Part shown: positions 16,645 to 24,290 of the stretch, one piece after another
Layout: each line of letters begins with the position of its first letter
Numbering within the stretch: the stretch's first letter is position 1
Source: Paenibacillus sp. Marseille-Q4541
GTDB lineage: Bacteria; Bacillota; Bacilli; Paenibacillales; Paenibacillaceae
Reading direction: 5' to 3'
DNA length: 64,000 bases
Assembly: GCF_018310695.1 (NCBI RefSeq)
Contig: NZ_JAGXCY010000008.1
Location: 79,671-143,670 of the forward strand
Made by a program: the position numbers and the translations under genes
Notes under the pieces: model-generated
Databases searched by the model: none
What the model saw: only the letters and a program-made list of their open reading frames with translations
Told to the model about the DNA's origin: nothing

Positions 16645-17859
16645 ATGAAGCAGATAATCTGTAAGATAATCGCCGTTGTCCTTATGACGTCTCTACTTGC
16701 TGGATGCTGGGACTCCGTAGAGCTGAAGGAACGTTTGATCGTTACAGGACTTGCTGTTGATCGTGGCGATAAGCCAGGTATATATAACATTACTTTTCAA
16801 GCGGCAGTTCCGACTGAACTGTCCGGTGGGCAAGGTCAAGGGACCACGCCAGTTTTCGTATTTACCGGACAAGGAAGAACGTTGCAGGAAGTGCTAAGTA
16901 AAATGTCACAAGACTTACCCAAAATCATATCTCTTTCCCACGTAGCTGTGCTTGTAATCAGTGATGACTTAGCTCAAAAGGTGGGGATTGGGAAATTTAT
17001 TGACTATATTGAACGTGATCCGAAGACACGTATTACAATGCAAGTCCTAATCGCAAAAGAAACATTAGCGAAGAACATTCTTTCTGTTACAAGTCCGGTC
17101 GGTCCGGTAACAGCGAACAATCTGGTGAACAAAGTAAGATATACGAACCGTGACTACTCTCATAATTATCCCAACAAAATTGACGATGTGATTCGAGGAA
17201 TGATTACTCCCGGCGGGGGTCCAGCGATTAGCGGAGCAGTGGTGAAAGGGAGCGAAACTCAAGGAAGCAGAATGGAAAATATAAATACAGTCCGTGTCCC
17301 TACACATGTCTCCGTCGACGGCATGGCCTTGTTTAAAGGGGATAAACTTGTAGGGTGGATGGAAGGAGATCAAGGCCTTGGACTCACGATTATCCGTAAC
17401 AAGGTGCACAATGCGGCAATGAATATCTCTTGCCCCCATGATCCTTCAGGAACCATGGCCATTGCTACCTCATTCTCTAAGACGAAGATCGAGGCTTCCA
17501 TTCAGGATGGCACTCCTTATTTTCACCTTGTAGTAAGGCAAAAAGGAATTATTAGTGAAGCGGATTGTCCGGTGAATTTGACTTCTGGAGAGGCGATGCA
17601 AATCTATGAGAAAACTTGGAGTGAAAAGACAAGACAAATTGTCCTGTCTGCTATAGAGCAGGCTCAAAGGTCGAAAACGGATGTTTTGGGTTTTGGTTAT
17701 GCATTGAAAAAGCAACGGTCCCATCAGTACAAAGAGTGGGAAGAAGCGGAGGACTGGGACGAAGTCTTCTCGCGAAGCAAGGTGAAAGTGACTATACAAT
17801 CGGTGGTTATGCACACCCAGACTCGAAATAACCCCTATAGTACGGGAGGAGAAGATTAG
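16645..17859 (+). CDS. Spore germination receptor subunit C lipoprotein (Ger(x)C family), first operon
   Basis: A 404-aa lipoprotein anchored on the outer face of the spore inner membrane. The signal peptide ends in the lipobox SLLAGC (Cys about 20), immediately followed by the family signature WDSVELKERLIVTGLAVDRG. The GerAC domains continue to about residue 390 with the typical late segment DVLGFGYALKKQRSHQYKEW. It starts four bases after the A subunit stop, and its stop is one base before the B subunit start. Confidence 0.93.
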   Translation: MKQIICKIIAVVLMTSLLAGCWDSVELKERLIVTGLAVDRGDKPGIYNITFQAAVPTELSGGQGQGTTPVFVFTGQGRTLQEVLSKMSQDLPKIISLSHVAVLVISDDLAQKVGIGKFIDYIERDPKTRITMQVLIAKETLAKNILSVTSPVGPVTANNLVNKVRYTNRDYSHNYPNKIDDVIRGMITPGGGPAISGAVVKGSETQGSRMENINTVRVPTHVSVDGMALFKGDKLVGWMEGDQGLGLTIIRNKVHNAAMNISCPHDPSGTMAIATSFSKTKIEASIQDGTPYFHLVVRQKGIISEADCPVNLTSGEAMQIYEKTWSEKTRQIVLSAIEQAQRSKTDVLGFGYALKKQRSHQYKEWEEAEDWDEVFSRSKVKVTIQSVVMHTQTRNNPYSTGGED

Positions 17860-17860
17860 A

Positions 17861-18961
17861 GTGAATAAAAACCAGATTAGTTCCGGCCAAATGTTGTCCC
17901 TTATGGTGATGTTTCAGATTGGTACCGCTATTGTTATTAACCTAGGGTATTCAGCTGGCAGAGACACATGGATTTCTGTTCTGATTTGCATGTTTCTTGG
18001 GGCCGGACTGTTCTGGGGTTATTCGTATCTTGCGAAGCAATTTCCAAGAATGCCGCTTACGGAATACAGTCGCAAAGTGCTGGGCAAGTATCTCGGAAGT
18101 GTAGTGGGTTTTCTATACATTGTTTATTTTCTCTACATCGGTTGCCGTAATTTACGTGATGGGGCGAATTTAATTAATATCAGCTCCCTGAACAATACCC
18201 CTATGGTTATCACGACAACATTTATGATGATCTGTGTATCCTATGTCGTCTATTTAGGATTTGAAGTAATTGCACGAACTGCAGTTTTACTTTTGGGTTT
18301 TCTATTTTTTGTGGGGGTGCTCAGCAATATTCTGCTCTTATCCTCTAATGCTATACAGCTCGATCTGATTCTACCTATCCTTGAAGATGGAATTAAACCG
18401 GTGCTGAATGGGGTTTTAAATGAAAATTTAATCGTCCCTTTTGGAGAGATGGTATGTTTCCTTATGCTTCTTCCTTACATGCGTCGTCCCGAAAAAGGAG
18501 GGTATATCGGTATTTTGGCTATTATTGTGGGTGGGCTGATACTTAGTCAGACCATGTTTATTAACATTGCTTGTCTTGGTTTAAATATTGCAAAAGGTTC
18601 TCCGTTTCCTCTGTTGTCTACGATTAGCCTTGTTGAAATATCGGAGTTTGTACAGCGGGTAGATATTCTAGTAGTGATGAGTCTGATCATTGGTGATTTT
18701 TTTCGGATATCCTTATACTTCAGTGCAGCTCTAATTGGCGCTTCCGATTTATTTGGTGTTCCTTACCGCAAGTTAATCCTCCCTATTGCATTTATTATGA
18801 ATGTATGGGCAACGGGTATGGCCCGAAATTTCATTTATCATTTGGAATATGGAAGGCTTGCTCTTCTATATGTTCACCCGTTATTTGTTTTTTACTTTCC
18901 GCTTCTCCTTCTCGGGGCCGCTTGGATTCATAAGAGAAGAAAACGGGGGGCCAGAGTTTAA
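17861..18961 (+). CDS. Spore germination receptor subunit B (GerB/AgrB endospore permease), first operon
   Basis: A 366-aa integral membrane protein with ten predicted helices, of the spore germination branch of the APC transporter superfamily. It begins GTG AAT AAA (RBS GGGAGGAG), one base after the C subunit stop. Family features include the N-terminal ISSGQMLSLMVMFQIGTAIV and a Gly/Asn-rich helix 3 region (RNLRDGANLINISSLNNTP). The B subunit forms the nutrient-binding channel in the characterised receptors. The last 80 bp overlap a convergent small ORF. Confidence 0.92.
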   Translation: MNKNQISSGQMLSLMVMFQIGTAIVINLGYSAGRDTWISVLICMFLGAGLFWGYSYLAKQFPRMPLTEYSRKVLGKYLGSVVGFLYIVYFLYIGCRNLRDGANLINISSLNNTPMVITTTFMMICVSYVVYLGFEVIARTAVLLLGFLFFVGVLSNILLLSSNAIQLDLILPILEDGIKPVLNGVLNENLIVPFGEMVCFLMLLPYMRRPEKGGYIGILAIIVGGLILSQTMFINIACLGLNIAKGSPFPLLSTISLVEISEFVQRVDILVVMSLIIGDFFRISLYFSAALIGASDLFGVPYRKLILPIAFIMNVWATGMARNFIYHLEYGRLALLYVHPLFVFYFPLLLLGAAWIHKRRKRGARV

Positions 18962-19201
18962 CGGTTTTTTAAGGATAAGATAGGTTTTGTAAAAGAATGT
19001 AGCGAGTTGATTATGAAAAAAATAGATGAGAACAATAATTCCAGAAAATTTTAATGTATATTTCTCAGATGTTCGCAGGATGTAATTCTGAAGATTGAAT
19101 CCTGAGTCTGCAAAACCTCTCCCAAACAGAATATCTATCGTCCAGTCAAATAAAAGGACACAGATCGAGATTACAACAAATGAACCCATTATTCTTTTCA
19201 T
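18881..19201 (-). CDS. Small membrane protein convergent with gerB, unknown
   Basis: A 106-aa ORF with a hydrophobic N-terminal helix (RIMGSFVVISICVLLFDWTI) and a second helix near residues 52-68 (FSGIIVLIYFFHNQLATFF), then a basic tail. It has an excellent ribosome binding site (GGGAGGCGG, about 6 bases before ATG on the minus strand). Its last 27 codons overlap the end of the germination B subunit on the other strand. Not a D-subunit by sequence. It could be an additional sporulation membrane protein, or a chance ORF whose tail reads through antisense sequence. Confidence 0.5.
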   Translation of the reverse strand: MKRIMGSFVVISICVLLFDWTIDILFGRGFADSGFNLQNYILRTSEKYTLKFSGIIVLIYFFHNQLATFFYKTYLILKKPLNSGPPFSSLMNPSGPEKEKRKVKNK

Positions 19202-19292
19202 TTTTCCGCCTCCCTTACTTACCGCACTATCATGCTATCTTCTGTGAACCATCCGCAGTTTATACAGGGATTGACTGGTTATGAATTAAGAT

Positions 19293-19307
19293 TTATACTT
19301 AATCTAA
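19293..19307. promoter_or_regulatory. Degenerate Per/Fur-type box upstream of perR-like gene
   Basis: TTATACT-T-AATCTAA has the 7-1-7 layout; the right half is identical to the right half of the katA box and the left half is diverged (4 of 7). It lies about 50 bp before the perR-like start, consistent with weak autoregulation. Confidence 0.45.
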
Positions 19308-19355
19308 AAATAAATACTTATCATGTATATAAATAGAAGGAGATCTGATGATCTT

Positions 19356-19754
19356 ATGCCTAAAACATTAAATTTAACAACACAGCGCCAGGCTGTTTAT
19401 GATGTAGTAAAGAAAGCTCATAACCATCCGACAGCAGCTGAAGTGATGACCATGCTATCGCAGCAAGGATATAATCTAGCTTACGGTACAGTTTATAATT
19501 CATTGCGTTATCTCGTAGAAAAGGAACTCATTCTTGAGCTTAAACTCGGTGAAACGGCAAGTAGATATGATGCTAGGACAGATGATCATCAACATATTAT
19601 TTGTGAAGTATGCGGTAAGGTGGATGAGGTGATGACCGAAGTACCTGCTGCTTGGACAGATTCTGTCGCAAAGGAAACAGGATACGAGATTGACCATGCG
19701 CATGTTGTTTTTGGAGGTGTATGTCCAGAATGCCAAAGCAAGCGGAAGAACTAG
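19356..19754 (+). CDS. perR: Fur-family peroxide-responsive repressor (PerR-like)
   Basis: A 132-aa Fur-superfamily metalloregulator. The winged helix covers about residues 8-75 (LTTQRQAVYDVV, HNHPTAAEVM, GYNLAYGTVYNSLRYL), with the dimerisation and metal domain after. The regulatory-site candidates are the His in HNHPTA, and Asp/His in RYDARTDDHQHIICEVCG. Two CxxC pairs (CEVC, CPEC) would hold structural zinc. The His-rich site and katA downstream favour PerR over Fur or Zur. I prefer ATG 19356; its spacing to AAGGAG is long (13), and an earlier in-frame ATG at 19323 lacks a site. Its end overlaps the next gene. Confidence 0.85.
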   Translation: MPKTLNLTTQRQAVYDVVKKAHNHPTAAEVMTMLSQQGYNLAYGTVYNSLRYLVEKELILELKLGETASRYDARTDDHQHIICEVCGKVDEVMTEVPAAWTDSVAKETGYEIDHAHVVFGGVCPECQSKRKN

Positions 19755-20545
19755 TGAATAAAAATCAATATCCCTATGCGTCCATTCGCATCTCAAAGGA
19801 TAAGGCTGCTCAATTGCTAAGTAACACAGAAGAAGAGACGGTCCCTTTCTGTGCCGTTACAAAGCGGATTCTATTAGTAAGTCCCGTTCTGAATCAGGTA
19901 CATGATTTGGTTAAGGTGCTGACAGATCGATGCTTTGATGTCATGATGTTTCATAGACTAGAGCCCGAGCTATATAAGAATATTCCGCATGACCTGCTCA
20001 TTTATGATGTGACCGCTTATGATGAGAAGGATGCCCTCGATCTTCAGATGAAGTTAAAGGAATCAACTTCATCACAGAATCTATTTTTAGTTAGCGAAAA
20101 ATTTATTCGTGGTGCAGCACCAGAGATGCTTCAGGAAGAACTGTTAGTATGGCCGGGAAGACCTCATGAGGCACTGTATCATGTACAGCGCATTATTAGC
20201 CGTGCTGTACCAAGACAAGAACAAGTGGCCAAAACAAGCGGTAGCGATTCGATCGTTTTCAAAGATTTAAGAGTAGATATGGAGCGGATGCTCGTTCATA
20301 AACAGGATATTCAAGTTCATTTGACCAAAACGGAATATGATCTGCTGCTCATTCTAATGAATGCGAAAGGCTCTGTTATTTCACGGGAAGAGATGCTGAG
20401 CCGGGTGTGGGAGACGGATTTCACAGGGGGCAGTAATGTGGTCGACGTTCACATCAAAAGTCTTCGTAAAAAGCTTGGGGACCAGGCTGCTGCACCTAAA
20501 TATATCATTACAGTCCGCGGTGTAGGTTACCGTTTGGCAGATTAA
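19721..20545 (+). CDS. Winged-helix regulator (OmpR/PhoB C-terminal type) with degenerate receiver
   Basis: A protein of up to 274 aa. The C-terminal 95 residues are a clear Trans_reg_C winged helix (LTKTEYDLLLILMNAKGSVISREEMLSRVWE ... VVDVHIKSLRKKLG ... YIITVRGVGYRL). Residues about 48-160 resemble a receiver fold (KRILLVSPV, DLLIYDVTAYD) but the acidic pocket and the conserved Lys are not evident, so phosphorylation is doubtful. Start is uncertain: ATG 19721 or 19730 lie inside the perR-like gene, and a GTG at 19754 overlaps its stop by one base. Any choice implies translational coupling with perR. No histidine kinase gene is adjacent. Confidence 0.85.
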   Translation: MSRMPKQAEELVNKNQYPYASIRISKDKAAQLLSNTEEETVPFCAVTKRILLVSPVLNQVHDLVKVLTDRCFDVMMFHRLEPELYKNIPHDLLIYDVTAYDEKDALDLQMKLKESTSSQNLFLVSEKFIRGAAPEMLQEELLVWPGRPHEALYHVQRIISRAVPRQEQVAKTSGSDSIVFKDLRVDMERMLVHKQDIQVHLTKTEYDLLLILMNAKGSVISREEMLSRVWETDFTGGSNVVDVHIKSLRKKLGDQAAAPKYIITVRGVGYRLAD

Positions 20546-20587
20546 AGAAAGCCCTTAAATGTGCAAACATTTAGGGGCTTTCTTTTT
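20546..20587 (+). terminator. Rho-independent terminator after winged-helix regulator
   Basis: Stem AGAAAGCCCTTAAATGT with ACATTTAGGGGCTTTCT, then TTTTT. Confidence 0.88.
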
Positions 20588-20707
20588 GTTCATAAACAAT
20601 TACTAATCTTCATAATATGTATCAATGAGTTCATTTTCTAATCACAAACCGTTCATAGTTTATTCATGCAAAACAGATACCGCACATGCTACAATCAATA
20701 TATAAAT

Positions 20708-20722
20708 TTAGATTAAATCTAA
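20708..20722. promoter_or_regulatory. Per-type box in the katA promoter
   Basis: TTAGATT-A-AATCTAA is a perfect 7-1-7 inverted repeat, the architecture of PerR operators. It sits about 13 bp after a possible -10 (TACAAT, 20690-20695), where binding would block transcription. A further half site (AAATCTAA) follows at about 20733. Confidence 0.75.
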
Positions 20723-20759
20723 TTACACGTATAAATCTAATTGAAAGGGTGACCCCTAT

Positions 20760-22220
20760 ATGACAGATCGTTTAACTACAAATCAAGGTACACCAGTGGG
20801 TGATAACCAGAACTCCAGAACAGCAGGAAGAAGAGGGCCCACTCTACTGGAAGACTATCATTTAATCGAGAAGTTGGCACACTTTGACCGTGAACGTATT
20901 CCAGAGCGCGTAGTTCATGCACGTGGATCAGGAGCACATGGTGTATTTAAAGTTGAAAACTCCATGTCCTCTTATACAAAAGCTGCTTTTCTACAACAGG
21001 AAGGAACAGAAACACCCGTATTTGTTCGCTTCTCTACCGTAATTCATGGTCAAGGATCTCCGGAGACGGCTCGTGATCCTCGTGGTTTTGCAGTTAAGTT
21101 TTATACATCCGAAGGAAACTATGATCTAGTTGGTAATCATTTGCCGGTATTCTTTATCCGCGATGCAATAAAATTCCCTGACATGGTTCACTCCTTGAAA
21201 CCTTCACCAGTAACGAACATTCAGGAGCCTGCGAGATACTGGGACTTCATGACACTGACACCAGAGTCCACACATATGATGACTTGGTTATTATCTGACT
21301 ATGGTACTCCGGCAAACTACCGCCAAATGGATGGATTTGGGGTTCATGCTTTCAAATGGATTAACGATAAGGATGAAGTTGTATACATTAAATACAAATG
21401 GGAGACGCAGCAAGGCGTTCGTAATTTCTCAGCGAGTGAATCTTCCGAAACACAAGGACAGGATTTTAACCATGCATCTCGTGATCTTTATGAAGCTATT
21501 GAGCGTGGTGATTATCCAGAATGGGTTCTTAAAGTGCAAATTATGAATCCGGAAGATTTGGATGCACTCACTTTCGATCCGCTAGATCCAACGAAAATTT
21601 GGCCAGAGGATAAGTATCCGTTCCATACGGTGGGACGTATGACGCTTAACCGTAACCCGGAGAATTTCTTCGCAGAAACGGAACAGTCTGCCTTTTCGCC
21701 TAGCGCCCTTGTACCAGGAATTGAAGCTTCTGAAGATAAATTGCTTCAAGGTCGTTTGTTCTCCTATCCGGATACACAGCGTCACCGCCTCGGAGCAAAC
21801 TACTTGCAGATTCCGATTAACTGCCCTTACTCCAAAGTTCGCAACCATCAACGGGATGGACTGATGCAGATGAATCAGGATCCTTCAGCATATAACTACG
21901 AGCCTAACAGCTCTTCGGAAAGTCCGAAAGAAGATCCGAAATATCGTGACTCCAAAGTAGCAGTGAACGGACATATTACACGTGAGCCGATTGAGAAGAC
22001 AGAAGATGACTTCAAACAAGCTGGAGATACGTATCGTGGCTTCACAGAGCAAGAAAAACAAAACTTACACAATAATCTGATTCAAGATTTGAAACAGACA
22101 CCGGAACAAACACAGCTCCGTGCGATCTGTAATTTCATTCGAGCAGACCACCGACTAGGAATGATTTTGGCTGAGGGTCTAGGTGTAGATATTCGTGATT
22201 TTATGCCATCTAATTCTTAA
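20760..22220 (+). CDS. katA: Monofunctional haem catalase
   Basis: A 486-aa small-subunit catalase that disproportionates hydrogen peroxide in the cytoplasm. Seen: the distal-site region RVVHARGSGAHGVF with the essential His, VRFSTVIHGQGSPETARDPRGFAVKF, the Asn in YDLVGNHLPVFF, and the haem-proximal RLFSYPDTQRHRLGANY with the ligand Tyr. Length is normal for clade 3 enzymes. AAAGGGTGA lies before the ATG. Regulation by the adjacent PerR-like protein is strongly suggested by the operator at 20708. Confidence 0.97.
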   Translation: MTDRLTTNQGTPVGDNQNSRTAGRRGPTLLEDYHLIEKLAHFDRERIPERVVHARGSGAHGVFKVENSMSSYTKAAFLQQEGTETPVFVRFSTVIHGQGSPETARDPRGFAVKFYTSEGNYDLVGNHLPVFFIRDAIKFPDMVHSLKPSPVTNIQEPARYWDFMTLTPESTHMMTWLLSDYGTPANYRQMDGFGVHAFKWINDKDEVVYIKYKWETQQGVRNFSASESSETQGQDFNHASRDLYEAIERGDYPEWVLKVQIMNPEDLDALTFDPLDPTKIWPEDKYPFHTVGRMTLNRNPENFFAETEQSAFSPSALVPGIEASEDKLLQGRLFSYPDTQRHRLGANYLQIPINCPYSKVRNHQRDGLMQMNQDPSAYNYEPNSSSESPKEDPKYRDSKVAVNGHITREPIEKTEDDFKQAGDTYRGFTEQEKQNLHNNLIQDLKQTPEQTQLRAICNFIRADHRLGMILAEGLGVDIRDFMPSNS

Positions 22221-22241
22221 AATCTGACATGATTTATATGT

Positions 22242-22281
22242 AACCGTGTGGACAGAACACTGCTGTCTGCACGGTTTTTTG
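22242..22281 (+). terminator. Rho-independent terminator of katA
   Basis: Stem CCGTGTGGACAG/CTGTCTGCACGG with one mismatch and a T6 tail. Confidence 0.88.
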
Positions 22282-22314
22282 TTACGAGAGAATGGTTACG
22301 AATGGAATACTATG

Positions 22315-22351
22315 TTGACAAAGGAAAGAGAGACAATACAATGGGTATTGT
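22315..22351 (+). promoter_or_regulatory. Promoter and operator of the BlaI-type repressor gene
   Basis: TTGACA (22315-22320), 16-bp spacer, TACAAT (22337-22342). Overlapping the -10 is a perfect inverted repeat ACAATAC-N5-GTATTGT (22333-22351). A TAC...GTA dyad over the -10 matches how BlaI/MecI/CopY repressors autoregulate. Confidence 0.75.
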
Positions 22352-22364
22352 GGAGGGGTGCTGG

Positions 22365-22781
22365 ATGAGGATTAGTCACTTTAAGGTGGGAGAACAAGGT
22401 CTGAACCGTTTTTTCGGTCCCCTGGAGGCCAAAATTATGGATGTCCTCTGGAATGAGGATGAGTTGAGTATCAAAGAAGTCCAGGTCAAACTGGAAGAAG
22501 ATAAGGCCCTTAACTTCAATACGGTAATGACCGTTATGAACAGGCTTGTTGAGAAAGGTTTGCTCGTCAAATCACTTCAAGGTAGAACCTCAAAGTATCG
22601 CCCGGTACAATCAAGGGAGGTGTTTATGGATACGCAATCCAAAGAACTGACACATGAACTGATGGACCAGTTTGGCGCCGTTGCGGTTACCCATATGCTT
22701 GATGCTGTAGAAAAAGCGGATTCTGATCTGATTCAACAATTGGAGTCGAAAATAAAACAGTGGAAGAAGGACTTGTCGTGA
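22365..22781 (+). CDS. BlaI/MecI/CopY-family transcriptional repressor
   Basis: A 138-aa winged-helix repressor (GPLEAKIMDVLWNEDELSIKEVQVKLEED ... FNTVMTVMNRLVEKGLLVK). In characterised systems a BlaR1-type membrane protease cleaves the repressor in response to beta-lactam. ATG at 22365 is used because GGAGGGG lies 6 bases upstream; the open frame runs further up through the katA terminator, which is not plausible. Its stop overlaps the start of the M56 gene. No beta-lactamase is present, so the controlled genes may be only this operon and possibly doxX. Confidence 0.88.
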   Translation: MRISHFKVGEQGLNRFFGPLEAKIMDVLWNEDELSIKEVQVKLEEDKALNFNTVMTVMNRLVEKGLLVKSLQGRTSKYRPVQSREVFMDTQSKELTHELMDQFGAVAVTHMLDAVEKADSDLIQQLESKIKQWKKDLS

Positions 22782-23644
22782 GGTGGGCATTGCATTCCAG
22801 GACATTATTTTTTGGAGGTACCCTCATTTGTGTCGCTGTATATATTCAGATGGGTTTATATCTGACTCATATGATTTGGGGGTTACAGACTTCCTATAAT
22901 ATTTTCTCCTGGTGTACTCACTGGATGAAGGAATTAGGTTTTTTGTCTGTCATTTACTTGTTGAATGCGTTTGTTCTAGGGACGTTTATTCTAGTTCTCT
23001 ATTCTATATGGACCCAGTTGATCCGATCAGCCCGTGCTTTGAAATACATAAACTGGTTACGTGACTCGGAACTCACAACATTCTACGTGAAACGTTACCC
23101 CGAGCTGATGTTGCGTAAGCATCTTGTGGTTATCCATACCCATGAACCGATTGCGCTCGCTTTTGGCCTGTTTCAAAGACGAATCATCATCTCATCAGGA
23201 CTTACCCATTTATTAGACGAAAAAGAGATGGAAGCTGTACTTTTTCATGAACATTATCATTTGCGGCATTATGATCCACTCAAAACTTTTCTTCTTACAC
23301 TAGGTGTATCTACGATCGGTTATGTGCCTATACTAAAATCCATTCTATCGAATTATAAAATGGTGCGTGAGATTATGGCGGATAATGATGCCATTAAAAA
23401 AGCAGGTACTCCCGTAGGTCTGGGCGGGGCACTTCTCAAACTGCTTCGAATAGGTTCCGTAAACGCAAGGTTTCAAGGTGGTGTCGTTTCTTCTTTCGCT
23501 GCCGATAGTGTAGTGAACGACCGAATTGCCCGAATTCTGGAACCGGACAAGGAACCTACTCTGAGATTCTCAGGCTGGAGTCTGGTATGCTCCGTGTTGG
23601 TCTTAATGACCCTGTTTGCTGTATTTAATGTAGTGCCTCACTAA
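22778..23644 (+). CDS. M56-family membrane metalloprotease, short BlaR1-like
   Basis: A protein of about 288 aa with N-terminal membrane helices (about 5-30, 55-80), the zinc motif FHEHYHLRHYDP (HExxH), a downstream Glu candidate in REIMADNDA, and a C-terminal helix (WSLVCSVLVLMTLFAVF). It lacks the extracellular penicillin-binding domain of BlaR1/MecR1, so its signal is unknown. GTG 22778 overlaps the repressor stop (GTGA) and has AGAAGGA upstream; ATG 22760 is an alternative. The pair is a typical BlaI-M56 cassette. Confidence 0.85.
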   Translation: MRWALHSRTLFFGGTLICVAVYIQMGLYLTHMIWGLQTSYNIFSWCTHWMKELGFLSVIYLLNAFVLGTFILVLYSIWTQLIRSARALKYINWLRDSELTTFYVKRYPELMLRKHLVVIHTHEPIALAFGLFQRRIIISSGLTHLLDEKEMEAVLFHEHYHLRHYDPLKTFLLTLGVSTIGYVPILKSILSNYKMVREIMADNDAIKKAGTPVGLGGALLKLLRIGSVNARFQGGVVSSFAADSVVNDRIARILEPDKEPTLRFSGWSLVCSVLVLMTLFAVFNVVPH

Positions 23645-23723
23645 TCTAATTATGTAATTGAATAATTCAGTATGAAATTATAAACGAGCCACACATAAAC
23701 AATTTATAGGAGGAATACAGAAA

Positions 23724-24134
23724 ATGTATAGCAACCATAATTACAACCTGACCCGAAACATGGAGCTAGGACTTTTATTTACGAGAGTTGTGCTAGGTTT
23801 TATTTTTCTGATGCACGGTATCGTGAAATTTCAAGGCATGGAAGGGACTCAAAGTTTCTTTATTAGTTTGGGTCTCCCTGAATTTGTGGCCACGATTGTG
23901 GCACTCGTAGAATTTTTTGGGGGACTGTTTTTGATCATCGGTTTGTTCACACGGATCATTAGTCTGCTTTTTGTTGCCATTCTCGTAGGTGCTATTTTCA
24001 CGGCAAAGGCAGGAGCTGGCTTCATCGGCGGCTATGAGCTGGATGTTGCACTCATCGGAATGGGTATTACCCTCGCGGTGGCGGGAAGTCGATATGTGGC
24101 TGTGGACAGCTTGTTTAGAAGAAATCGTAGATAA
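23724..24134 (+). CDS. DoxX-family membrane protein
   Basis: A 136-aa protein with four predicted helices and the DoxX pattern: LGLLFTRVVLGFIFLMHGIVKF, then GLPEFVATIVALVEFFGGLFLIIGLFTR, and a final GITLAVAG helix. DoxX proteins are linked to thiol/sulphur redox balance and oxidative stress in other bacteria, but there is no assigned biochemical reaction here. AGGAGG precedes the ATG. Confidence 0.88.
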   Translation: MYSNHNYNLTRNMELGLLFTRVVLGFIFLMHGIVKFQGMEGTQSFFISLGLPEFVATIVALVEFFGGLFLIIGLFTRIISLLFVAILVGAIFTAKAGAGFIGGYELDVALIGMGITLAVAGSRYVAVDSLFRRNRR

Positions 24135-24157
24135 CATACAGGTCTTAATGAATAGGG

Positions 24158-24187
24158 AAGGCTCTGCTAATGCAGGGCCTTTTTTCT
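24158..24187 (+). terminator. Rho-independent terminator of doxX-like gene
   Basis: Stem AAGGCTCTGC/GCAGGGCCTT (with G-T pairs), loop TAAT, T run. Confidence 0.85.
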
Positions 24188-24194
24188 ATGTCTG

Positions 24195-24225
24195 TACATA
24201 ATCGGGATTGTCCTGTTGCATGCTA
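24195..24225 (+). promoter_or_regulatory. Candidate sigma-G-like promoter of second ger operon
   Basis: TACATA (24195-24200), 18-bp spacer, CATGCTA (24219-24225), compared with the sigma-G pattern TGAATA-N17/18-CATACTA. It lies 65 bp before the operon. By-eye match only. Confidence 0.35.
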
Positions 24226-24290
24226 TTCCAATATAAGTACTTTACGTCAGAGAGTCGGAGAAGCAGTGATACGGGAGGTGAGCAATCGTT

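Noticed and set aside
18881..18961. Assembly error causing the overlap of gerB and the convergent ORF
   Set aside because: Both frames are intact and end normally; convergent overlaps of this size occur naturally.
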